DNA of 57,107 nucleotides. Origin: a virus. Where the stretch lies: positions 1 through 57,107 of the IMG/VR virus record IMGVR_UViG_3300024306_000034; one strand, given 5' to 3'. A model generated the notes under the pieces. The model had not been told where the DNA came from. It was given only the letters and a program-made list of their open reading frames with translations, and did no database searches. Positions 40,941 through 48,375 of this stretch are shown piece after piece (the stretch's first letter is position 1; every line of letters starts with the position of its first letter). The translations under genes and the position numbers were made by a program.

Positions 40941-41498
40941 TTATGCCTTTGGCGTGGTTCTTACGCCAAGAAGTTCTACTACGTGTCGCGAGCCGTTGAT
41001 GGTGGTTTCTACAGTCGCCCCCACAGATTTGCTTAGGAGACCGGAAACAATATCTTGGTTCGCGATGTCTTTAAGCAAAGACTTAGACCGGAAGATCCCC
41101 TTATCTTCTGCTTCATCTGGCGTCGTAGAAGCGATGATAACGATGTCTTCGTCTGAAGACACGGTGTCTGCAGGAACGAGACCTCGGGTTTGATCATCTT
41201 TGTCAGATGACTCTTGCCAGTCTGCTAGTTTGAGCTTGTCTGCTAGGGTTGCGATCTGCTCTCTAGAGACGCCAGGCACAGAGTCCAGGAGGGCACTTGT
41301 TTTGTATTGGGTGTCGTTGAGGGCAGCATAGAAGCGCGTCAGATCTTCCTGCATGGGGCGAATCTGCTCCATGAACTGCTTAAGCAGTGCTTGAGAAACT
41401 CTCACCGCCATTGTTAAGTTTGCAACTTCGCGCTCAAGTTCTGCGACGCGGTTGACGGTGGGTTTGCTGCGCTTCTTTTGCGAATCTACGATTTTCAT
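40941..41498 (-). CDS. Hypothetical coiled-coil protein, 185 aa
   Basis: A basic N-terminus is followed by a heptad-patterned helix (about 17-70, RVAELEREVANLTMAVRVSQ), an acidic linker, and a C-terminal compact domain (VSGLLSKSVGATVETTINGS). CGGAG lies 6 bases before its ATG. It ends at a strong terminator. Function unknown. Its location in the packaging transcript suggests an assembly role. Confidence 0.68.
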   Translation of the reverse strand: MKIVDSQKKRSKPTVNRVAELEREVANLTMAVRVSQALLKQFMEQIRPMQEDLTRFYAALNDTQYKTSALLDSVPGVSREQIATLADKLKLADWQESSDKDDQTRGLVPADTVSSDEDIVIIASTTPDEAEDKGIFRSKSLLKDIANQDIVSGLLSKSVGATVETTINGSRHVVELLGVRTTPKA

Positions 41499-41513
41499 GC
41501 GTTACTCCGTATT

Positions 41514-42347
41514 TTACGCTCGTTTATCTTTTACACGATTTGCGAGAGCTTTAAGTAGCGTGATCTCTTCGCTTGTGAATGGGAGGGAGACTTGGGGCTT
41601 ATCTGTCCCTAGAAGTTTTGCCAATTCTTGGTTGAGAAATTCCCGAACGCGGATCTCAATCGAGTCGTATTCTGACCCTTTTTTCTTCACGATCCTGGAG
41701 GAAAGGATATCGTTGATAGCGTTGGCTTGCTGAAGCTTTTGCTGCTCTGGCGTAAGCTTGGTTGGCGTATCCATCTTGACGACATTTGTGGTTTCGCTGG
41801 TTGAAACTGACGCAGCGAAAACTTTAGATTCTAATTTTGGTTCTGGGCTCATCTCTTTGACCTCTGGTTCTTGAGGGACAAAATCGTGTTTGGTCTTTAT
41901 ACTGAAACCATAACGATCCGCCATTGCGGCATAAAGTTGATATGCAGATTTAAACTGCGACAAAGATAGAGGCTCTTTGTTGTCTAAACATCTCTGCCAG
42001 TGTGCCTCAACATTAGTGTCAACCATTAGAATACGAGTGGTACTATTCTGGTCTTCAATGTCGCGCAGAACATCGATATCTTCGTCGCTAAGGAGCGGAT
42101 TTCGACTATAGATAAACGGCCAAATTGTTTCACCGTACCAAGATCTATCGAAGACGATATCTTGACCTGATAGACCGACAAGCATCTCCACAAGATCATC
42201 TAGGTAGGATGGGCCGGTGTAACCGGTCCGAGAGTATTTCTTATCAGGTGCAGAGAAGTGGATGGATTTGTATCCCTGAGACTCGTAAAGCTTGGCGAGT
42301 GACGACTTAAAGCTTCTATCTACACCCTCGAGTATCACGAATGCCAT
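41514..42347 (-). CDS. Thymidylate-kinase-like protein with altered P-loop
   Basis: Residues 1-155 follow the dTMP/dNMP kinase fold: FVILEGVDRSFKSSLAKLYE at the N-terminus (P-loop), VFDRSWYGETIWP as the DR-x-Y/W nucleotide-specificity motif, and later lid-like LDNKEPLSLSQF. In the P-loop the Gly before the catalytic Lys is Phe (GVDRSFKS instead of GxxxxGKS), which may weaken ATP binding. Residues 160-277 form an added Glu/Pro-linked helical domain not found in ordinary kinases. It might phosphorylate (hydroxymethyl-)dCMP like T4 gp1, or it may have become structural. The gene sits between portal and capsid genes, behind a TATAAATA element. Confidence 0.7.
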   Translation of the reverse strand: MAFVILEGVDRSFKSSLAKLYESQGYKSIHFSAPDKKYSRTGYTGPSYLDDLVEMLVGLSGQDIVFDRSWYGETIWPFIYSRNPLLSDEDIDVLRDIEDQNSTTRILMVDTNVEAHWQRCLDNKEPLSLSQFKSAYQLYAAMADRYGFSIKTKHDFVPQEPEVKEMSPEPKLESKVFAASVSTSETTNVVKMDTPTKLTPEQQKLQQANAINDILSSRIVKKKGSEYDSIEIRVREFLNQELAKLLGTDKPQVSLPFTSEEITLLKALANRVKDKRA

Positions 42348-42367
42348 AACATATCCCCCAATAGAGA

Positions 42368-42375
42368 TATTTATA
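42368..42375 (-). promoter_or_regulatory. TATAAATA element (T4-late-type) before the kinase-like gene
   Basis: An exact match to the T4 late-promoter core TATAAATA lies 21 bases before the 42347 start, in the 50-base gap after the portal gene. With a gp55-like protein in the same genome this could be a late promoter. The same octamer occurs in AT-rich coding sequence elsewhere, so the evidence is limited. Confidence 0.4.
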
Positions 42376-42397
42376 CAAATTGTTTAATTTAATAAAG

Positions 42398-44335
42398 TTA
42401 TTCTTTTTCGGTATCTGCGGCAACGTTGATTGGGTTTCTTGTCATCTTGCCTTCAACGTTTGAGGCGCGAGTCGCGCCAAATTCTTTGGCAGTCTCTTGC
42501 AATTGCTGCACGGGCGATTGGCCTGCCTTTACTGCGGCCTCAGCTGCTGCTTGTTTTCTACCTTCGGTATCGTGATCAACCTGCTGGCGCTGAAGATCTT
42601 GCTCGTGTTCCATTTGCTGCTGCTGCATTGCCATCTGTTGTTGCTGCTGATCTTTTGCTTCTTTCTGAGCCTGTTTAGTCATAAGCATATTTTGCCACTG
42701 CAGGAACATTGGATCGCCAGGAAGATATTGGAGTTCTTGTCGTTGAGTCGCGCCTGCATCGCCTAAGAAGACTTCTCGCTGCTCGCCTTTGGTCATCATC
42801 TTGTCGACCAGTCCCCAAAATGCTTGATTAAGCGGCAAATTCGCAATCGGATGGTCAATAGGTTTACGATCTTCATTCTTAAGCAGATCGTTCATAGAAG
42901 AAAACACGGTCATCTGCGCTTGACGAAGCGAGATATCGGTTTGCGCCGTGTCGTCTGTGTACCCTACGAACTTAAATTTATATTTAGATGCGAGCTCTTT
43001 ATCTAAAGCAGGGACTACGTCTTGGTTGATCAGATCTTCAATAAAGTAAAGAATTGGCAGCAAACCTCTCTCGCGAGAGTACGTGATCTTGAATTGTCCA
43101 GATTCTTTAGCTTGAGATGCGGCACGACCGTTGGCGGTTGTAAGATAATCTAAACCTACTTCGATGGGGTCGATCTGAAACTGAGCACAGATGGATCGCA
43201 TGACGTGCGAATTGAAGTTGATGTACTCCATCTCGCGTGCAGACCCTGACATTGGTATCCACTGGACATCATCCAGCCCTGATACAATCGGTGTGCGCCA
43301 AGCGTTATTCGAGCCCGAAATAGTATTGTAGAACTGACGACGGAAAGACGCCAGAGTGTTTTGAGTAACTGTTCCTTTGAGATGCAGGATCCCTCTAGCC
43401 GCATATCCGTGCGTAAAGTAGTTTGCATTGTAGGATTCAACGTTGAGATGGTTTGTGATCATGATCACGGCTTGCTCGACCATCGAGATCGCGTAGCCGT
43501 TGGAGTCGGCAAAGTTCTTTGGGTTGAAGAGTTTGAAGACCATGTCTTCATCGCCAAACACGTTTACGACGCGCATGTCCATGGTCTGCTGAACGTACTT
43601 TAGGTACTCCATGTCAGGAGTATTGATCTGACCGTCACCCCTTGGGTCATTGTCAGAGCGCTTTTTGTGGTAAAGCTCCAGCGCGACTTTTGCCTGATTC
43701 TCAACCGCATCCTTGGAGACGTTTGGGTTGACACGGTAAACAGTCTCTGCGGGAAGAGGGCGAAAGCGATGGAGAGAACCTTTGCGAGTAAGCACCTTCT
43801 CTACGGCGATATGGCCAAAGGTTAGTGCGTCCCAGGTGATCAACTTTACGAACTCACCGAACAGCATCTCCTCGCCGCGGGGCGTTGCGTCGGTACGACC
43901 ACAGTGATAAATATAGTCTTCTAGCATCCGGATGTTATCGATATCTTCTTGGGTAACTGGTTCATTTTGGTTGGCCTTAACAAACCGGTACCCCATGTCA
44001 TACTTCTTCTCCTGAGGACGAGAGAAGCGCAGAACTGTATCGCAACGAATCTGCAAAATTGCATTTACTAGCCAATCTCGCATAGAGATTTCTCTAAGGG
44101 TGCGGTTGGCTATTCTAGAGATTTTTGATTTAGAAAGAAAGTAATTATGAGCAGCGTGATCGTAATACGGATCGGTAAGTATAGCTTTGCTGCCAACGAG
44201 CTGACCCTGATCTTGAGCTTCATTTTTAGGCTGAGAAGAGTCGGATAGACGGTCGGCTTCAGACTTAGTTAAGTCCTCGATATCTTTACGAAGAGAATCA
44301 GTAACTGCTTTTTTAATATCTTCAATCCAAGACAT
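42398..44335 (-). CDS. Portal protein
   Basis: The protein has 645 residues from ATG 44335 (GGAG 7 bases upstream); a TTG at 44347 is a less likely start. Portal hallmarks are visible: VNAILQIRCDTVLRFSRP near the N-terminus, LITWDALTFGHIAVEKV (wing), a central GYAARGILHLKGT and RRQFYNTISGSNNAWRTPIV, the IVSGLDDVQWIPM segment, INFNSHVMRSICAQFQIDPI and a Gln-rich C-terminal tail. It forms the dodecameric DNA entry ring and docks the trans-spliced terminase. It directly follows the C-terminal terminase gene, as expected for a packaging module. Confidence 0.92.
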   Translation of the reverse strand: MSWIEDIKKAVTDSLRKDIEDLTKSEADRLSDSSQPKNEAQDQGQLVGSKAILTDPYYDHAAHNYFLSKSKISRIANRTLREISMRDWLVNAILQIRCDTVLRFSRPQEKKYDMGYRFVKANQNEPVTQEDIDNIRMLEDYIYHCGRTDATPRGEEMLFGEFVKLITWDALTFGHIAVEKVLTRKGSLHRFRPLPAETVYRVNPNVSKDAVENQAKVALELYHKKRSDNDPRGDGQINTPDMEYLKYVQQTMDMRVVNVFGDEDMVFKLFNPKNFADSNGYAISMVEQAVIMITNHLNVESYNANYFTHGYAARGILHLKGTVTQNTLASFRRQFYNTISGSNNAWRTPIVSGLDDVQWIPMSGSAREMEYINFNSHVMRSICAQFQIDPIEVGLDYLTTANGRAASQAKESGQFKITYSRERGLLPILYFIEDLINQDVVPALDKELASKYKFKFVGYTDDTAQTDISLRQAQMTVFSSMNDLLKNEDRKPIDHPIANLPLNQAFWGLVDKMMTKGEQREVFLGDAGATQRQELQYLPGDPMFLQWQNMLMTKQAQKEAKDQQQQQMAMQQQQMEHEQDLQRQQVDHDTEGRKQAAAEAAVKAGQSPVQQLQETAKEFGATRASNVEGKMTRNPINVAADTEKE

Positions 44336-44376
44336 CTTGGTCTCCAAGCTGACGGTAAGACAACCATATTATACGA

Positions 44377-45903
44377 TCAAAAGGTCCATATAAAACCGCC
44401 GTCCGACCCTTGATCTTCGTTATCCTCTATATCAGACAGCCTTCCTATTTTACCCATCTTATCCAGGTTAACTTCCGGATTAAACGGAATGTTGTTTACC
44501 TTAGCGTACTCTTCAGGTGTGGGCGGTTTAAAGAAGCTGCCGGTAGAATCAACTAATTTAGCCATGTCTACGTCTAAGCCAGCCGAAGAAAGGATGACAG
44601 CTGACTTGCTGAATAAATTAGTCATCGCATAGCGCAAAGCGTCAATCCAGTGATCGTGCTCTGTATCAGGATCATCCGTGATTTGACCTGATGCATCTAC
44701 TTTGTAATGGTAGAGCTGGAACTCCCTTATCAAGGGCTGACAAGTTTCTTGTGCAAAAAATATCTTTGGCTCCCCGGTTCCTGGGACTTTTAACCATTTC
44801 TTTATGACCTGGATGCCAGTGTTTACTTGGCCCTTGTCAGTGTTAGTTGATGTGGGAAGACCGAGCTTTCTCATCTCGACTGCGTCACCCGGATCGGCTT
44901 GATCTGGGAAGTAGAGCTGAACCCGATAAGCCTGGTGCCACTTATTCTTGACGTGGTGCATCCAGGCAGGTCGAGATATGTACGTCATACCGTCGCATCT
45001 GACGACGTAGATGTTTTCCTTAGAGTCTACGAAAAAAGTTACCAAAGTATGAGGGTTAGACCATCCCCAGTCGATACCCGAGTATGCTGGCAAACCCATT
45101 GCTAAACATTTCTTAACAAAGATATCGTGATTGCACTCGCCAGGAAATTCCTTGCCGGTAAGAGTGAGCCACATCTGATTCCATGTCCTGACGTGCGTAC
45201 GCTCATCAAATTCCTTAAACACAATTCCCTCAACTGATGGTTTAAGATTCATCAGCTGTGACATTGCCCAATCAGGACCTTCGGAAAGTATCTTCTGGGC
45301 AAGTTCGTCAATCGACTTGAGCATCGGCGATGTGGATGTTTGATTTTTGGCGTCACCTAAGCAGATTGGCGCAAGAGGGCACTTGTGGCAACCAGAATAC
45401 ATCTCGTACGGCGCGTAGTCTTTTTTCTTCTGCTCGCTGAGTTTATTGTATTCAGACGGAAGACGCATGTCGAATGAATTTTGGTCGATATAGTATTCTT
45501 GCTTAGTCGTACCGGATCTAGAGTCTGGGCAGCGCTCAGTAAACTCGAACGCGGTCCAGCGGCGAACATGTCTCCCCTGCTTCTCGGCATTCTCGATGGC
45601 TTGATTCATTAGCCCGTATCGAGATTTTCTAGTTGAGATACCCACTCTTAGCGGCTTCTTGCCCCGCTTGGAGTCGAGCATACCAGATATCTCTTTGTAT
45701 GCCTTTAATCCTTCGCCAGAAACTGTGTCGATTTCATCGACCACAACCAGCGGTACGTGAGGTCCGTTGCAGTTGTGATTTATAGTGCCATCGATCGTAA
45801 CAAATGAATTAGACATCGGATTTGTCGGATCCGAATTAGAACGAACCTCAAGTTTCGCTATTTGTTTGACACCGGTTCGCTCGAGCTTTTTAATTTTAGC
45901 CAT
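44377..45903 (-). CDS. Terminase large subunit, C-terminal part, with C-intein at its start
   Basis: Residues 1-44 are a C-intein (KQIAKLEVRSNSD, then NSFVTIDGTINHN) ending in His43-Asn44, followed by nucleophile Cys45. Residues 45-508 are the rest of the terminase: PLVVVDEIDT (Walker B and catalytic Glu, about 51-60), motif III region near RVGISTRKSR, a four-Cys cluster (GCHKCPLAPIC), and the RNase H-fold nuclease with YSGIDWGWSNPH near 235 and a DHWIDALRYAM end. The half has no Walker A and would be inactive alone. The partner half with Walker A and N-intein ends at 47428, 1.5 kb upstream. Trans-splicing would give a 693-residue enzyme. Confidence 0.93.
   Translation of the reverse strand: MAKIKKLERTGVKQIAKLEVRSNSDPTNPMSNSFVTIDGTINHNCNGPHVPLVVVDEIDTVSGEGLKAYKEISGMLDSKRGKKPLRVGISTRKSRYGLMNQAIENAEKQGRHVRRWTAFEFTERCPDSRSGTTKQEYYIDQNSFDMRLPSEYNKLSEQKKKDYAPYEMYSGCHKCPLAPICLGDAKNQTSTSPMLKSIDELAQKILSEGPDWAMSQLMNLKPSVEGIVFKEFDERTHVRTWNQMWLTLTGKEFPGECNHDIFVKKCLAMGLPAYSGIDWGWSNPHTLVTFFVDSKENIYVVRCDGMTYISRPAWMHHVKNKWHQAYRVQLYFPDQADPGDAVEMRKLGLPTSTNTDKGQVNTGIQVIKKWLKVPGTGEPKIFFAQETCQPLIREFQLYHYKVDASGQITDDPDTEHDHWIDALRYAMTNLFSKSAVILSSAGLDVDMAKLVDSTGSFFKPPTPEEYAKVNNIPFNPEVNLDKMGKIGRLSDIEDNEDQGSDGGFIWTF
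45772..45903 (-). other. Split intein, C-terminal fragment (44 aa)
   Basis: This fragment has block F (AKLEVRSNSD ... SNSFVTIDGT) and block G (INHN followed by Cys). The terminal Asn cyclises and the penultimate His assists, with Cys+1 as the acceptor. It begins with its own start codon and ribosome site (CAGGTGATAT before ATG), so it is a naturally split intein half and not an in-frame insertion. Confidence 0.9.
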
Positions 45904-45914
45904 ATATCACCTGG

Positions 45915-45946
45915 GTATATAGATCCCATGTCTAGTATCTATATAC
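45915..45946 (-). promoter_or_regulatory. Perfect 10-bp inverted repeat upstream of the C-intein gene
   Basis: GTATATAGAT (45915-45924) and ATCTATATAC (45937-45946) form a perfect stem with a 12-base loop. It ends 12 bases before the start codon at 45903 and so lies next to the ribosome site. It could control translation of the second terminase half or be a footprint of the insertion. Confidence 0.55.
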
Positions 45947-45959
45947 TCAAAATGATAAG

Positions 45960-45967
45960 TATTTATA
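45960..45967 (-). promoter_or_regulatory. TATAAATA element (T4-late-type) before the C-terminal terminase gene
   Basis: An exact TATAAATA on the minus strand, 57 bases before the terminase C-half start and just after the stop of the 299-residue gene. Transcription from here would place the 10-bp hairpin in the 5' leader. As for the copy at 42368, chance occurrence in AT-rich DNA cannot be ruled out. Confidence 0.35.
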
Positions 45968-45970
45968 GTT

Positions 45971-46870
45971 TTATAGACCGTGATGATGTTTAAAATGTGC
46001 AACACCGCGATCTACGACCGCGTCTTCGTGTGCTTTCAATTTACGTAGATCGCCACTCAGAGCATCTTCATACGTACTAGAAACCTTGTCGTTAAGCGCC
46101 TCGTGGCGAGCTGTTGTCGCGTCGTCTTTAGGTTTAGCGTTGCTATTATCGTACTCGTAATAAAGAATATCACCGGGGGATGTAGCAGAAACAGTCTTGT
46201 GATGACCGTATGCGCCCAGATTCAAAGCTTGAACATCGCCAACTAGATGGGGTTTTAGTGCCAAATTGTCGTGATCGTGAAAAACAGTAGGACCATGTTT
46301 GCCCTCATGATAAGGATCGATATTTGCTCCTATTGCTCTACTTAAACCCTTTACAGCCTCAATGCCGTGATGATCATGCACATCTTTTAAATTTTTAACA
46401 GAATCATCCAGATGACGATCAAAGGCATTGCGTAGATCTTCATGACTAAATCTTAGTCCACCATGATGGGGCATATCTGAGGCTTTAAAAGCATCTGCAG
46501 CCTTATTTTGCAAGTAACTAAGGTGCCCTAAATCAATGGATCCAGGGCTAGCATTGTTTACTAAATCTCTTATAGCACCAGAATGCTGCTGCAACGCCCG
46601 CGGAGACTTAGCATCAAGAGCGTCGTGATAATCAGCAAACATTTTATTAAGTTTAGCATTGTATTGAGTTTTGTTAGGTGCAGAATTCGCATCCACACAG
46701 GTGTAGTGGTGCATTTTGTCGTTTCTCATAGAGCCACCGCATATACATGCGTTTTGAGAAATATGAGGTGCTTTTTCCCATATGGCTTTACTTAAAAGCT
46801 GCCATTGACCGTTTGATTTTACGAGCAATTCTTCTTTGTGCGTTTTTAACGACTTGATTAAATTATTCAT
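45971..46870 (-). CDS. Unrecognised His-rich protein between terminase halves, 299 aa
   Basis: The N-terminus MNNLIKSLKTHKEELLVKS followed by NGQW shares a motif with the 106-residue protein at 26607-26927. A Cys/His cluster (NACICGG ... HHYTC, about 41-58) looks like a small zinc site. The rest is His/Asp/Ala-rich and helical, with HDHHGIEAVKG and HEGKHGPTVFHDHDNLAL segments and a C-terminal FKHHHGL. No endonuclease motif (HNH, GIY-YIG, LAGLIDADG, Vsr-like) is seen. It overlaps the preceding polymerase-like gene by 8 bases. It may be a displaced virion gene or cargo of the split-intein locus. Confidence 0.7.
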   Translation of the reverse strand: MNNLIKSLKTHKEELLVKSNGQWQLLSKAIWEKAPHISQNACICGGSMRNDKMHHYTCVDANSAPNKTQYNAKLNKMFADYHDALDAKSPRALQQHSGAIRDLVNNASPGSIDLGHLSYLQNKAADAFKASDMPHHGGLRFSHEDLRNAFDRHLDDSVKNLKDVHDHHGIEAVKGLSRAIGANIDPYHEGKHGPTVFHDHDNLALKPHLVGDVQALNLGAYGHHKTVSATSPGDILYYEYDNSNAKPKDDATTARHEALNDKVSSTYEDALSGDLRKLKAHEDAVVDRGVAHFKHHHGL

Positions 46871-47402
46871 ATCGATCTCTTGGTGGCTTTGTTTTCAAAT
46901 TTAAAAAATTAAAGAAATCGTTTTCGCTTTTAAATGTCAACTTTTCATTGGTTGATTTAATCAATATAAAAGCTGGATTTTTCCACGACATTCCTTGACT
47001 TTCAAGGCTGTTTCTAATTCTACCATTATGGGCAGCCGACCCGGTTGCAAAAACTAAAACATTTCCAAGGTTTTCATCAGTGTACGGAAATATATCTAAT
47101 ACTATTATCTTTCTTATATTAAAAAATTTAATCTTTTTAAGATACTGTCTGCTAAGAGTTGCATTGTGATTTCTCATAGGGTTCAGGAACCAGCCCATGC
47201 TTTTCATTTTAGAATCAAGATCTTGCATAAGATGTGCTGGAATTACGAGATCGATATCGCCGCAAATAAATTTAGATCTCCTATACGAACCTGCGATTAG
47301 GTATCCGTTTATGTTAAGTTTAAAAGTTATAAACTTTACAATAAGATATACGATAAATCTTGGTAATTTTAATTGCAAATTATTTGGCACCGATATAGCC
47401 AT
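46863..47402 (-). CDS. Minimal DNA-polymerase-X-like nucleotidyltransferase
   Basis: The 179-residue protein has the palm and thumb signatures of pol-beta-superfamily polymerases: GSYRR (38-42), GDIDLVI (48-54, catalytic Asp49 and Asp51), VLDIF (101-105, third Asp103), and FATGSAAHNGRIRN (118-131), matching the YFTGS...N dNTP-binding region of family X. The 8-kDa lyase and HhH domains of pol beta are missing. The size resembles African swine fever virus Pol X (174 residues). AGAGAG precedes the ATG. All catalytic residues are intact, so template-directed or terminal nucleotide addition is plausible. It lies between the two terminase halves where a homing endonuclease would be expected. Confidence 0.85.
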   Translation of the reverse strand: MAISVPNNLQLKLPRFIVYLIVKFITFKLNINGYLIAGSYRRSKFICGDIDLVIPAHLMQDLDSKMKSMGWFLNPMRNHNATLSRQYLKKIKFFNIRKIIVLDIFPYTDENLGNVLVFATGSAAHNGRIRNSLESQGMSWKNPAFILIKSTNEKLTFKSENDFFNFLNLKTKPPRDRYE

Positions 47403-47427
47403 AATGCACTCTCTAATATTAATAATA

Positions 47428-48375
47428 TTAAATCGTTATAACGTCATCGATATCAGTAAGATGCTGCAATTCTACCCAACCTCGTTGAGTCCAAACCTTA
47501 TGGTCAAGCGTTCCTTCGATTATTCTTCCATCTTCTAACTCTACTCTGACACATTCCGCATCTTCAAGTTGATTGTCTATTACTTCAACAAAACCAATAG
47601 TATTTTTAATTAAATCCCCTGGTTTAAAATCCGCTAATATTTTTGGCACACCATTGCCATCGATTGACATAGTACAAGAAGTTAAACAGGCTTTTAATGT
47701 GCATGGAATCACTTCAAGTGTGACCTTCTCACCCGTAACATTAAATACCGATTTTTCCATCGTAAATTTTTCAAGAATACGGTCGGCTTCTTGTGTTTTA
47801 GGTGGCAAAATTAACGGTTTAATTCTGTCGGACATCAGAAACTTTTGCTGATACTCGTAGCATCGTTTTGCCTGTGATAGAATCGCACCCACATGAACAA
47901 CATCGCGCTGATCGTGCAAAAGTATTAGAAGTTCGGCGATAGCCATGCCAAGTGTTTTTCCAGAGCCCCTACCGGCAACGTATAGCAACTCTTGCACATT
48001 TTGCGGATTATCGTTGTTAACGCAAATATTATAAGCTTCCCATATCGCGTGAAAAGGCGTCGTATCCGCATAGCGGGAAACCTTGCAATCTGGCAGCTGG
48101 AGGTTAAAAAAGTATTTAATATAGTTCTTTAGATCTTTCTCTGTTCGGCACGGCGTAAGAAAGATCTTTTCGAGCTGCGCCATTGTCAGGTGTGCGGCTC
48201 TCTCAGACATTCTCTGAGAAGCTTGCTGCTGCTTTGCGACCTTAGTTAAGGCCGTCTGCTCGGCGCGCTTCTTAGGAAGCTCGATAAACTTCTTATAATG
48301 GTTGCCGCAGTAACCTTTTGCCTTGATCGGCTTACCGCACCCGGTGACTGAGCAAAACTTAGACTCGTCACTCAT
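47428..48375 (-). CDS. Terminase large subunit, N-terminal part, with N-intein at its end
   Basis: Residues 1-229 are terminase: a Cys/His zinc knuckle (CSVTGCGKPIKAKGYCGNH, 8-26), TPFHAIWEAYN, Walker A LYVAGRGSGKTLGM (GRGSGKT at 135-141) and VTLEVIPCTLKA leading towards the ATPase core strand. From Cys230 the sequence changes to an N-intein and ends with VITI at 315. Alone it lacks Walker B and the nuclease. The splice junction is Ala229|Cys230 joined to Cys45 of the protein at 44377-45903, giving LKA-CNGPH before LVVVDE. It overlaps the small-subunit gene by 8 bases. Confidence 0.93.
   Translation of the reverse strand: MSDESKFCSVTGCGKPIKAKGYCGNHYKKFIELPKKRAEQTALTKVAKQQQASQRMSERAAHLTMAQLEKIFLTPCRTEKDLKNYIKYFFNLQLPDCKVSRYADTTPFHAIWEAYNICVNNDNPQNVQELLYVAGRGSGKTLGMAIAELLILLHDQRDVVHVGAILSQAKRCYEYQQKFLMSDRIKPLILPPKTQEADRILEKFTMEKSVFNVTGEKVTLEVIPCTLKACLTSCTMSIDGNGVPKILADFKPGDLIKNTIGFVEVIDNQLEDAECVRVELEDGRIIEGTLDHKVWTQRGWVELQHLTDIDDVITI
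47431..47688 (-). other. Split intein, N-terminal fragment (86 aa)
   Basis: Block A begins CLTSCTMSIDG (Cys1 nucleophile), FKPGDLIKNT follows, and block B contains GRIIEGTLDHKVWTQRGW with the conserved Thr-x-x-His. The fragment ends at a natural stop after DDVITI, so the intein is split at the usual site where endonuclease domains are inserted. With the 44-residue C-fragment the whole intein is 130 residues, typical of fast split inteins from phage metagenomes. Confidence 0.92.
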
